Of a DNA stretch of 64,000 bases, positions 19,842 through 29,069 are shown one piece after another. The notes under the pieces were generated by a model. The model searched no databases. It had not been told where the DNA came from and saw only the letters and a program-made list of their open reading frames with translations. The translations under genes were made by a program, and so were the position numbers. How positions within the stretch are numbered: position 1 is the stretch's first letter; every line of letters begins with the position of its first letter. The DNA comes from Acidobacteriota bacterium (lineage in GTDB: Bacteria; Acidobacteriota; Terriglobia; Bryobacterales; Bryobacteraceae): NCBI GenBank assembly GCA_016213775.1, contig JACQZR010000248.1, positions 55,242 to 119,241 on the forward strand, read 5' to 3'.

Positions 19842-20453
19842 TCAGAACGGCGACCTGGCAAGGCGGCGGGCTCGTCGTGAGATACCGGCGAGGGAGTTGT
19901 TGACGTCGGTAATCGAGAAAGCATTCGGGTCAAACCTTCCGCCAGTCCATTCGAGCAGATGCTCATGGCTTTCGTGATCGGGGTCGGCAAGCGCTTCAAT
20001 AAGGTCGTAGTATCCGCCAACGCCGCCGCAGTCCTCGGGCGGGCAGGCGAGCTTGCCGGCGGTGCATATCGGATATTGGCTGCCGATTTCGGCGGGGAGG
20101 CGTTTCTCAAGAACAATGGTGTGCTCCCAGCTATCGCCAAAATCATATGTGTATCGAAGCTTTGCACCGGTGCTTTGGAGAACAGAGGAAAGCCTCACCT
20201 TGTTCTCGTCTTCTGCTGGATCGTCGTCGAAATACCCTCCCTCCCTTTCAGTCATCCCAATGCGGAGGCCGCCAGCGGAGAATTCGTGCAGATGCGAGTT
20301 GGACCAGCCCATCGCAATTTGCAGTATGAAGTGAAGCTGGGCCAGTGACGCTTCCGCGGGAACAAGCAGCCTCCGCCATACCGGCGGCTTGGTACCCAGA
20401 AGTGTCACCTTGAGCTGGAAGATTTCAGAGGAGGAAGCGCGTTTTGTTGCCAT
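19842..20453 (-). CDS. Plasmid pRiA4b ORF-3-like protein
   Basis: This 203-residue protein belongs to the pRiA4b ORF-3 family: FQLKVTLLGTKPPVWRRLLVPAEASLAQLHFILQIAMGW, SHLHEF, then LRYTYDFGDSWEHTIVLE and CPPEDCGGVGGYYDLIEALADP. The family occurs on plasmids and as an IS1096-type passenger gene; its biochemical role is unknown. The copy is complete. It lies between two copies of the end of the LamG gene, suggesting it arrived by a duplication or insertion event. The ATG at 20453 fits the family's N-terminus. No transposase is nearby. Confidence 0.85.
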   Translation of the reverse strand: MATKRASSSEIFQLKVTLLGTKPPVWRRLLVPAEASLAQLHFILQIAMGWSNSHLHEFSAGGLRIGMTEREGGYFDDDPAEDENKVRLSSVLQSTGAKLRYTYDFGDSWEHTIVLEKRLPAEIGSQYPICTAGKLACPPEDCGGVGGYYDLIEALADPDHESHEHLLEWTGGRFDPNAFSITDVNNSLAGISRRARRLARSPF

Positions 20454-20501
20454 GGTGAAGCTAACAGAATAGCCTTTCGGATTCAGGGTGCGAAGCCTCG
20501 T

Positions 20502-21314
20502 CTACCACTTCCCCTGGCTCAACCGTGCAACCTCCTCGCCAGTCAACGCGCGCCGGAACAGCATCACATCATCCATCAGGCCCACATAGGCGACACCCAG
20601 CCGGATCGCGCCGCGTGTCATGTCCCATTCAAACGCCTCGCGAATCCCCGCTGTGCGGCCCTGCAGTTTCCCATTCAGATACAACTCCGCCGAGCCGTCC
20701 GCACCCAACCCGCGATGCGTGATTGCCACGTGCGTCCACTTGCCGCGTGCGAACGGAGTCTGCTTCACCACCACCAACCGGTTGAGGAACGCCGGGTTCT
20801 TATCCGCCGCGATGTTCTCCGGGTTCCAGGCCTTCAACGCTCCAAAGACGCCCAGCCGGAAGTGCCTCGGCTTGTCATCCTTGGTGAAATCCACCCAGAT
20901 GGCCGAATCGTTGTAGGCTTTGTCCGTTATCTGAATGGGATCGCAGAATCCCGGCTCCAGATCGGTCTCCGGGTCGAGGCTGAGCCAGAAGGCGATGGTG
21001 CCGGTCCAGCCCTTGGCATCGAACGCAACGTTCTTCGCGCCCCTGTAGAACACTGCGCGCGTGTTCTTCTTCGCGAATCGGAGAGCGCCTCCTTGCCGTC
21101 CCGCGGAGGCCGCGAGAGTCACATCAGTCCCCTCAAGCCCCGGCTTAGCGGCGTCCTGCTCTTTGTATGTCGGAGCGGCGTAAATGCGCTTGTCCCCCAG
21201 CGCGACCACGGCATCGGTACCCTTATCAAAATTGGCGTGGAATGTCAGCGCCTGGCGTAAATCCGCACCCGCAGCCAGGCAGGTGCAAAGCAAAACAGAG
21301 TAAATGGTCCGCAT
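20502..21314 (-). CDS. Secreted LamG/concanavalin-A-like protein
   Basis: This 270-residue protein has a signal peptide (MRTIYSVLLCTCLAAGA) and one LamG-like jelly-roll domain: LTFHANFDKGTDA at the start, GTIAFWLSLDPET in the middle, then THVAITHRGLGADGSAELYLNGKLQG and the closing strand VAYVGLMDDVMLFRRALT. Such domains bind glycans and are common in acidobacterial and planctomycete degradation loci. It follows dctA on the same strand with a 30-base gap. Its last ~48 bases are duplicated at 19781-19828. Confidence 0.85.
   Translation of the reverse strand: MRTIYSVLLCTCLAAGADLRQALTFHANFDKGTDAVVALGDKRIYAAPTYKEQDAAKPGLEGTDVTLAASAGRQGGALRFAKKNTRAVFYRGAKNVAFDAKGWTGTIAFWLSLDPETDLEPGFCDPIQITDKAYNDSAIWVDFTKDDKPRHFRLGVFGALKAWNPENIAADKNPAFLNRLVVVKQTPFARGKWTHVAITHRGLGADGSAELYLNGKLQGRTAGIREAFEWDMTRGAIRLGVAYVGLMDDVMLFRRALTGEEVARLSQGKW
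20541..20588. repeat. End of the LamG gene (direct repeat, right)
   Basis: This is the right member of the 48-base pair (46 identical positions) whose other copy is at 19781-19828. Here it is functional coding sequence of the LamG protein. Confidence 0.9.
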
Positions 21315-21344
21315 CGCGTGACAAGTGTACCAAGCTCGACCCGG

Positions 21345-22646
<1,302 letters not shown>

Positions 22647-22694
22647 CACGCCGCCCGATGTGCCACTGTGCCGGTGATACGTTGCCGCAGAATA

Positions 22695-23825
22695 CTACCA
22701 GCCATTCGACGCCACCATCTCCTTCCAGCTCACCGCCTTCTTGCGGTCCATCGCCAGTCGCCCCAGTATCGCCGTCAACGTCGAATCCACGCCGCGCTGA
22801 ATCGTATTCTCCGTCTTCCCCTCGGCAACCCGCGTCACGAAATTCTTCACCGAATCAATCGCGATATTCCGCGGTGATTTCTCCTCATGTGCTTCCGTGC
22901 GCGACATCGCATACTTCCATCCGCGCTCCGACACCTCCAGATAGCCCTGCGTCCCAAAGAACTCCTCCCGCACGTCGCGATGAAAGGCGGGCGCGAGGGT
23001 CATACCACACAGATCCCCCTGAACTCCGCCCGGATACTGATAGCTCACCGTGCCATGATCGCGATTGTCCCCCGCCTGAATGGTCGTCCGCCCGCCGGCC
23101 CCGCAAGCCTCTACTGGCAGCGCGCCGAGAAACCAGTTCATCACGTCCAGCACGTGCACATTGTTCTCGACAATCAAATCGCCTGACAGCTCGCGCCAGA
23201 AACCCCAGGTCTTCACCTTCTCATCGAACGTCTTCGGAACGGGAATCGGCTTCCGTTTGTTGTCGCTATCCGCTTTGATAAACCGCACCGACACCATCCG
23301 GAACTGCCCCAACTTCCCCGACTGCGCCAACGCGTGCGCCTTCCGGTAAACCTCGCCTTGCCGCCTCTGGAACCCAAAACATAATTCCCGGTCTTTGTTT
23401 GCACTCGCCGACGCCCGTTCAATCCGCTTGCACCCTTCCACATCCGGCGCAGCGGGCTTTTCCAGATAGATGTGCTTCTTCGCCTGTACTGCCTTCTCGA
23501 AATGTTCCGGATGCAGAAACACCGGAGTCGCAATCAACAACGCATCCACGTTCGACGCCAGCAGCTTCTCCATGTCCGAATACACCGCCATCGACGAGCG
23601 CCCAATCCCCTTCTGCGCCTTGGCAATCTGTTCCGGATAGAGATCGCAAATCGCCGCCAGCCGCGCCTGTGTGTGCTCCACCAGCAATTGTGCAAGAAAC
23701 GTCCCGCGCCCCCCGCAGCCGATCAATCCCACCGACGGCATCGAATTTGCCGCAGTTCCGCGCACCGCCGCCGCTGGAACCACCGTCGCCGCTTGAAACA
23801 GATTCCGTCGCGTTACCGCCTTCAT
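22695..23825 (-). CDS. Tat-exported Gfo/Idh/MocA-family oxidoreductase
   Basis: This 376-residue NAD(P)-dependent sugar oxidoreductase has a twin-arginine signal (TRRNLFQAATVVPAAAV) and then the Rossmann motif VGLIGCGGRGTFLAQLL. The family elements DALLIATPVFLHPEHFEKAV and HIYLEKPAAPD (the conserved EKP) follow. The C-terminal half has the usual beta-sheet domain (DLIVENNVHVLDVMNWFLGA). The ATG overlaps the stop of the upstream gene in ATGA, so it is translationally coupled. It is a paralogue of 50382-51509, with nearly the same residues around EKP. Exported members usually keep a tightly bound cofactor. Confidence 0.9.
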   Translation of the reverse strand: MKAVTRRNLFQAATVVPAAAVRGTAANSMPSVGLIGCGGRGTFLAQLLVEHTQARLAAICDLYPEQIAKAQKGIGRSSMAVYSDMEKLLASNVDALLIATPVFLHPEHFEKAVQAKKHIYLEKPAAPDVEGCKRIERASASANKDRELCFGFQRRQGEVYRKAHALAQSGKLGQFRMVSVRFIKADSDNKRKPIPVPKTFDEKVKTWGFWRELSGDLIVENNVHVLDVMNWFLGALPVEACGAGGRTTIQAGDNRDHGTVSYQYPGGVQGDLCGMTLAPAFHRDVREEFFGTQGYLEVSERGWKYAMSRTEAHEEKSPRNIAIDSVKNFVTRVAEGKTENTIQRGVDSTLTAILGRLAMDRKKAVSWKEMVASNGW

Positions 23826-24868
23826 ACAATTTCTCCTGAAGCTCGCAACAAGGTCTCCTGCAGCGCCAGCTCATGATCGTAGGAATACTTCAGCGCCGCG
23901 CCAGCCTGAATCGCTCTCCCCAAATCCGCGAAGTCGCGCACAAAGCGCGGCTCCGCCGGCAGCGTCCACTCATTCACGCCCTTCTTGTAGGGGCCTTTCG
24001 GCTCCCGCAATTGCAGCCGCACCGTGGGTGCAGGCTCGAGCGGATTCACCAGCACAGTGCCCTCGCTTCCAATCACTTCAAAACTGCGGTGCATCGCCGG
24101 ATCCTTCGCCGAACTCACCACCGTCGCAATCGCCTTTGGGTACTCGAACACCGCGAGCGTATTGTCCTTCAGCGAATCGGCGACGCTGGTATCGTGCCGC
24201 AGCCATGTCCGCACCGCCGCCGGACGGCCGAGCACCGCAATCACACGGTCCACCAGATGACCGCCGAGCTCAAACATGCTCCCACCCGGATAGCGCGCTT
24301 CGACATCGCGCTGTTTCTGATCACGATCGGAATTCATCGCTGCGCGCACCATGTACACATCACCCAACCAACCCTTCTTAGCCACGTCAATCGCCACATC
24401 GATGCCCGGATGAAACCGGTACAGGTACCCCAATTGGAAACACCGCTTGCCCTTGCGCGCAATCTCCACCAATTCGCGGAACGGCTCCAGTTTGTTCGTC
24501 GGTGGCTTTTCCAGATGCAAATGCTTGCCTGCCTGCAAAACGCGTTTGCCAAGGGGCACCGCGTCCTTCACTTCGCCCTCAAACACAATCAGATCGAGCG
24601 ACCGGTCCGCGAGCATCTCCTCCATCGAAACCCAGCGCAGCCTAGTCAACTGGGCATCGCCGCTTTTCGCCTTGCGCGTGCCGGCGGCCGGCTCACAAAC
24701 AGAAACCACCTCGAACGCCGGATTCCCATTCATCGCTTGCAGCTTGCCTGCGAGGTGACTGTGCTGAATCCCAAGAATCCCGGTCCGCACCTTCTTCTGT
24801 CCCTGCATCACACCCGCAGCAGCCGAAGCCGCAAGAAACACCCGCCGTGTGGCACTCATGGTTTTCAC
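23822..24868 (-). CDS. Gfo/Idh/MocA-family oxidoreductase, exported
   Basis: This 348-residue protein starts with a possible Tat or Sec signal (SATRRVFLAASAAAGVMQG), then VRTGILGIQHSHLAGKLQAM, which lacks the usual GxGxxG but keeps the fold pattern. HLHLEKPPTNKLEPF carries the conserved EKP, and GGSMFELGGHLVDRVIAVLG is the second-domain motif with the catalytic-type His. It overlaps the SGNH gene by 4 bases upstream (GTGA) and the next oxidoreductase by 4 bases downstream (ATGA), so three genes form one coupled unit. The GTG at 24868 gives the overlap; an ATG nine bases later is an alternative start. Confidence 0.85.
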   Translation of the reverse strand: MKTMSATRRVFLAASAAAGVMQGQKKVRTGILGIQHSHLAGKLQAMNGNPAFEVVSVCEPAAGTRKAKSGDAQLTRLRWVSMEEMLADRSLDLIVFEGEVKDAVPLGKRVLQAGKHLHLEKPPTNKLEPFRELVEIARKGKRCFQLGYLYRFHPGIDVAIDVAKKGWLGDVYMVRAAMNSDRDQKQRDVEARYPGGSMFELGGHLVDRVIAVLGRPAAVRTWLRHDTSVADSLKDNTLAVFEYPKAIATVVSSAKDPAMHRSFEVIGSEGTVLVNPLEPAPTVRLQLREPKGPYKKGVNEWTLPAEPRFVRDFADLGRAIQAGAALKYSYDHELALQETLLRASGEIV

Positions 24869-25605
24869 CGCCCCAAAGACTTCGCAATCGCCTTCTCCGC
24901 CAGTGGCAACATCACCTCATACCCGGCATCATTCGGATGCAAGCCGTCGTAAGTCAGTTCCTTCCTGAACACGTTCTGCTCATCCAGCATCGCCGAATAA
25001 TAGTCGAGGTACACATGACCGTTGGCCGCTGCATACTCTTTGATCCACGCATTTAGCGCCCGGATCTTCTCATTCGGCCGCCGCTCGGTCTGTGGCCGGA
25101 TGTAATCGCTCGTTGGCATCACGGCCGACAGCACTACCTTGATCCCATTCGCCTTCGCCAGCTCCGCCATTGACTGCAGGTTGCCCCCAATGGCCTCCAA
25201 TGTCATCGGCCCTGTATTGCCCGCAATGTCATTGGTGCCAGCGAGAATCACAACAGCTTTCGGCGTGTGCGCCAGCACATCGGGCCGGAACCGAATCAAC
25301 ATCTGCGGTGTGGTCTGCCCGCTGATCCCGCGATTGATGTACGGTTTGCCGGGAAAGAACTTTCCATACCGCCGTCCCCAACCATCCGTAATGGAATCGC
25401 CCATGAAGACGACGCGATCTTCGCCGGCCACCGGCGTCTGGATCTTCTCGTTATCGGCGCGGTACCGGCCCAGGTTGGCCCAATCCTTCAACGTGCGCTC
25501 GGCGCGGTCCAATTGCTTCTTTACGGCAGCAGGATCGTCGGCAACCGCCGGCTGCGCGCACAGCACCACCGGCAAGACGAAAACCAGAACAATCTTGTGA
25601 AACAT
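24865..25605 (-). CDS. Secreted SGNH/GDSL hydrolase
   Basis: This 246-residue protein has a signal peptide (MFHKIVLVFVLPVVLCAQPAVA). The four SGNH blocks are present: VVFMGDSITDGW (Ser), INRGISGQTT (Gly), VVILAGTNDIAG (Asn) and YDGLHPNDAGY (Asp and His). It is probably an esterase that removes acetyl or other acyl groups from a polysaccharide. I start at the ATG at 25605; the in-frame codon 9 bases upstream is TTG. It begins the coupled block with the two oxidoreductases and follows the TonB receptor after 38 bases. Confidence 0.88.
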   Translation of the reverse strand: MFHKIVLVFVLPVVLCAQPAVADDPAAVKKQLDRAERTLKDWANLGRYRADNEKIQTPVAGEDRVVFMGDSITDGWGRRYGKFFPGKPYINRGISGQTTPQMLIRFRPDVLAHTPKAVVILAGTNDIAGNTGPMTLEAIGGNLQSMAELAKANGIKVVLSAVMPTSDYIRPQTERRPNEKIRALNAWIKEYAAANGHVYLDYYSAMLDEQNVFRKELTYDGLHPNDAGYEVMLPLAEKAIAKSLGR

Positions 25606-25643
25606 AGCGTGCAAGCAATTTTATCAACGCGCGCCCTTACGCG

Positions 25644-28600
25644 TTACCACGACAACCGCAATCCAAACTGCAGCCGCCGCGCCGGACTCGCCGTCGTGAT
25701 GCGTCCGAAATTCGGATTCGTACTCAACCCCTCGCGATTGGGCGAAAACGAAGCATTCGGATTCAACAGATTCGTGTGATTCAGACCGTTGAACGCCTCC
25801 GCGCGAAACTCCGTCCGCACCCGCTCGGAAAACCGGAACGTCTTGAATAACGAGAGATTCATCGTAAACATGCCCGGCCCTCGAGTCCGCGGCAAACTGC
25901 GCGCGACATTGCCCACCGTCCAATCCGCCGGATTGCGGAACGCCGCCACATCGAACCACTGCAGCACACCCCGCTGCTCGCCGGACAGCGTCGGATCATA
26001 CAGGACATTCGGGAAATTGATCCCCGTGAAATTATTCGCGCCACGCACCTCCAGCGGGTCCCCACGCTGCGTCGTGTTGATCGTGTTCAACTGCCACCCT
26101 TTCACAACCCGCTTCTGCCAGCCCGTCGCATGCCGCGCGAACGGCAGCTCATACAACCCGCTGATCACCATCCGCTGCGAAATATCACTTGGGTCAAGCC
26201 CGCGCTCCAACCGCCTGTTGTGTTTGCCCAACCGGTATCCATCCACGCCACCCTGGCTGCCTGACGACGAAGCCGCTTCATCAATCAGCTTGCTGTTGGT
26301 GTAGGAGACCATCAGGCTGAACCCGTTCGAGTAGCGCCTCTGCACATGCGCCTGAAACGCGTGATAGCTGCTCGACAATCCGTGATTTGCAAACGTCGCC
26401 ACGGTGAGATAATCCGGCAGCGGCTTCAGACTCTGCACGCGAGAAATCGTCGCATTGTTCAGTGATGTCCCCGGAATCTTTCCGGCGAATGGATTCGCAA
26501 CCGTATTGTTCAGGATATTCCCTAACGCGAAATTCTGCGGATCCATCGCGTTGATGTCATAGTTGCCACCAAACAGCTTCACGCCATGATTGCCCGTGTA
26601 GCTCACGGAAGCCGTCCACTTCCCGGGTAGCGCGCGATCAATCGTGAAGTTCCACTGCTCCTGATACGGCGTCCTCTGATTCGGATCCTGATACCGCACA
26701 CTCAACCCGCGAAATGCTGCCGGCCCTCCGGCCACTCCCTGTGGAACAACGATGTTCGGCGGCCCGTTGCTCAACTGAAACGCCGGAAACGGCCCGCCTC
26801 CCGGCGCCACAAATGGCGTCGTCGCCGAAAACCCGAGCGAGTTCGAATTGTCCCCCGACGTGTTCCCCGACAGCCCGTTCAAATACAGAATCCCGAACGC
26901 ACCGCGTACCGCCGTCTTTCCGTCCTTCGTCAACGCATACCCGAACCCAAACCGCGGCCCGAAGTTATTGTTGTCGCGATTCACAAACTGCCGCGGGGTA
27001 TCCACGCCTGCATACGACAGCACACCGCCGTACCCTGTCTCCTTGTTAGTCACATAAGGCAGGAAGTTCGAATGCCGGTTCCATCGCTCCACAGGCTCGC
27101 TTGCGATGTCATAGCGCAGCCCGATGTTCAGCGTCAGCCGCCGCGTCACTTTCCAATCGTCCTGCACGTAGCTGCCATTGATCCACGAATGAAACGAATA
27201 AGCCGGCAGGCTGATGATCTGCCCCCCGGCCACTGTGCCCAACAGGAACGACGCCATCGCGATCCCCGTCCCCGCCGATTGCTGCGGATTCGAAGTCAAC
27301 GCCGCGCTGAACGTGTATTGGCCTGACGGATACTGCTTCTGAAGCCAGTTCAGCCGCACCCAGCGTTGATCAGTTCCCACCTTGATCTGATGCCTCCCGC
27401 GAATGATGGTCATCGCTTCGGTGAACTGAATCGTGTGCTGCGCCCGCGTCCCCAGCGTGGGACTCGTCGCCCCAAGCGAGAAAATCCCCGACACGTCAAA
27501 CCGCGGAAATAGATCCTGCGGCAACGACGCCGGTAGTCCTAACTTCGCCGGCCACCCGCCATCCGCACTGATATGGCGGAAGTCGAGATTCTGCCGCGTG
27601 ACGTTGGCGCGAAACTCATTCAGCAGGTTCACCGAGAACACATGAGTCGAACTCAGGATGAAGTTGTGGTTGTCACGCTGATCGTCACGGGCAAACAGCG
27701 CCGGATCCGCCGGCCCCAGCCCAAATCCACCGCCCCCGCGATGGTTCCGATTGCGCGAATACCGCCCGAAGAAGCTGTCCTTCTTCGACAGCCGGTGATC
27801 CACCTTCACTTGCGTCACACCCTGATCGTCCGGCGACGGGGCGAGCGACAGGTAGTTGTTGGTCTGCGTGAACACATTGATCGGCGCTACATTGGCCGCC
27901 GGCATATACTTCAACACGTTCACCGCCACGGGATCGAATCGCGACCGGGGAATTACGCTGCCTGGGAAGAGGTCGCGCACAAAACCCGTGCCATTCGGAT
28001 TCGGCCGCGTCGTGGACGGATCAAAGATCGGTTGCGACTGCCCCAGTCCATTCAACGACTTCGTGAAATCCCCGTTCCGCTCCAGCTCTGTCGGAACCGT
28101 CCCGCGATTCAACGACCCCGATTTGTACCGCCACTGCTCGTATCCAAAATAGAAGAACGTCTTCCCCTTCCCGTTGTATAGACGCGGTATATACACGGGC
28201 CCGCCGACGGTGGCGCCGTACTGGTTGTAGCGCAGCATCGGATTGTATCGTCCGGACAGCGGGTCCTGATTCACCGCGAAGAAATTCCGCGCGTCAAAGA
28301 AATCGTTGCGCACAAACTCATAGGCCGACCCGCTGATCCTATTCGTCCCCGACTTTGTTACTACGTTGATCACTCCCCCGCTCGACTGCCCGTACTCGGC
28401 CTTCAGCCCATTCGTTTCCACCTTGAATTCCTTCACCGAATCGAGCAGCGGAACCACTGAAACCTCCCCATGCACAGGTGCAGTATTCATCCCCCCATCG
28501 AGCATGATCTGGTTGCCATACACCGGCCCGCCGTTCACCCGCATCTGCGAAAAGCCTTGATTGGTGATCTCCGCGAATCCATCCGCGTCGCGATCGAGCG

Positions 28601-29069
28601 GCTGCACACCGGCCACCAGTTGCACCAGGCTGAACACATGCCGCCCGTTGATGGGCAACTGTTCGATGCGTTCCTGCTCAATGATCGCGCCCACTGTCGA
28701 ATCGTCTGTGGCAATGCGGGGCAGTTCTTCGTTCACCGTCACGGTCTCAGTCACTGCTCCCAACTCCAGCGTGATGTCCAACCGCATGCGTTGATCCACT
28801 TCCATCGTCAATCCCTGCCGCCGAAACGTCTTGAACCCAGGCGCCGAAGCGGTAACCGTCAATCCGCCAATCGGCACCGACGGAATGAAGTAGGTGCCGT
28901 TCTCCGACGACTTCGATCGGAACGTCAAGCCAGTGCCAGTCTCCTGCGCGACAACTTCGACATTCGCCACCACCGCGCCCAGGCTATCGGAAATCGTGCC
29001 TGCAATCGTTCCATGCGGCGATTGCGCAAGGCCCACCGCCGCGCCGGCCAACAACAACATTAACTTCAT
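25644..29069 (-). CDS. TonB-dependent receptor with carboxypeptidase-like N-domain
   Basis: This ~1,141-residue outer-membrane protein has a signal peptide (MKLMLLLAGAAVGLAQ). A carboxypeptidase-regulatory-like beta-sandwich follows (GTIAGTISDSLGAVVANVEVVAQETGTG), then a plug domain (DDSTVGAIIEQERIEQLPINGRHVFSLVQL) and a long barrel ending RLQFGLRLSW. This is the standard acidobacterial SusC-like form for uptake of large substrates. The ATG at 29069 overlaps the RNase R stop by one base (TGATG), so an upstream start inside RNase R is rejected. It precedes the SGNH-oxidoreductase-DctA block on the same strand, supporting joint use of one substrate. Confidence 0.92.
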   Translation of the reverse strand: MKLMLLLAGAAVGLAQSPHGTIAGTISDSLGAVVANVEVVAQETGTGLTFRSKSSENGTYFIPSVPIGGLTVTASAPGFKTFRRQGLTMEVDQRMRLDITLELGAVTETVTVNEELPRIATDDSTVGAIIEQERIEQLPINGRHVFSLVQLVAGVQPLDRDADGFAEITNQGFSQMRVNGGPVYGNQIMLDGGMNTAPVHGEVSVVPLLDSVKEFKVETNGLKAEYGQSSGGVINVVTKSGTNRISGSAYEFVRNDFFDARNFFAVNQDPLSGRYNPMLRYNQYGATVGGPVYIPRLYNGKGKTFFYFGYEQWRYKSGSLNRGTVPTELERNGDFTKSLNGLGQSQPIFDPSTTRPNPNGTGFVRDLFPGSVIPRSRFDPVAVNVLKYMPAANVAPINVFTQTNNYLSLAPSPDDQGVTQVKVDHRLSKKDSFFGRYSRNRNHRGGGGFGLGPADPALFARDDQRDNHNFILSSTHVFSVNLLNEFRANVTRQNLDFRHISADGGWPAKLGLPASLPQDLFPRFDVSGIFSLGATSPTLGTRAQHTIQFTEAMTIIRGRHQIKVGTDQRWVRLNWLQKQYPSGQYTFSAALTSNPQQSAGTGIAMASFLLGTVAGGQIISLPAYSFHSWINGSYVQDDWKVTRRLTLNIGLRYDIASEPVERWNRHSNFLPYVTNKETGYGGVLSYAGVDTPRQFVNRDNNNFGPRFGFGYALTKDGKTAVRGAFGILYLNGLSGNTSGDNSNSLGFSATTPFVAPGGGPFPAFQLSNGPPNIVVPQGVAGGPAAFRGLSVRYQDPNQRTPYQEQWNFTIDRALPGKWTASVSYTGNHGVKLFGGNYDINAMDPQNFALGNILNNTVANPFAGKIPGTSLNNATISRVQSLKPLPDYLTVATFANHGLSSSYHAFQAHVQRRYSNGFSLMVSYTNSKLIDEAASSSGSQGGVDGYRLGKHNRRLERGLDPSDISQRMVISGLYELPFARHATGWQKRVVKGWQLNTINTTQRGDPLEVRGANNFTGINFPNVLYDPTLSGEQRGVLQWFDVAAFRNPADWTVGNVARSLPRTRGPGMFTMNLSLFKTFRFSERVRTEFRAEAFNGLNHTNLLNPNASFSPNREGLSTNPNFGRITTASPARRLQFGLRLSW

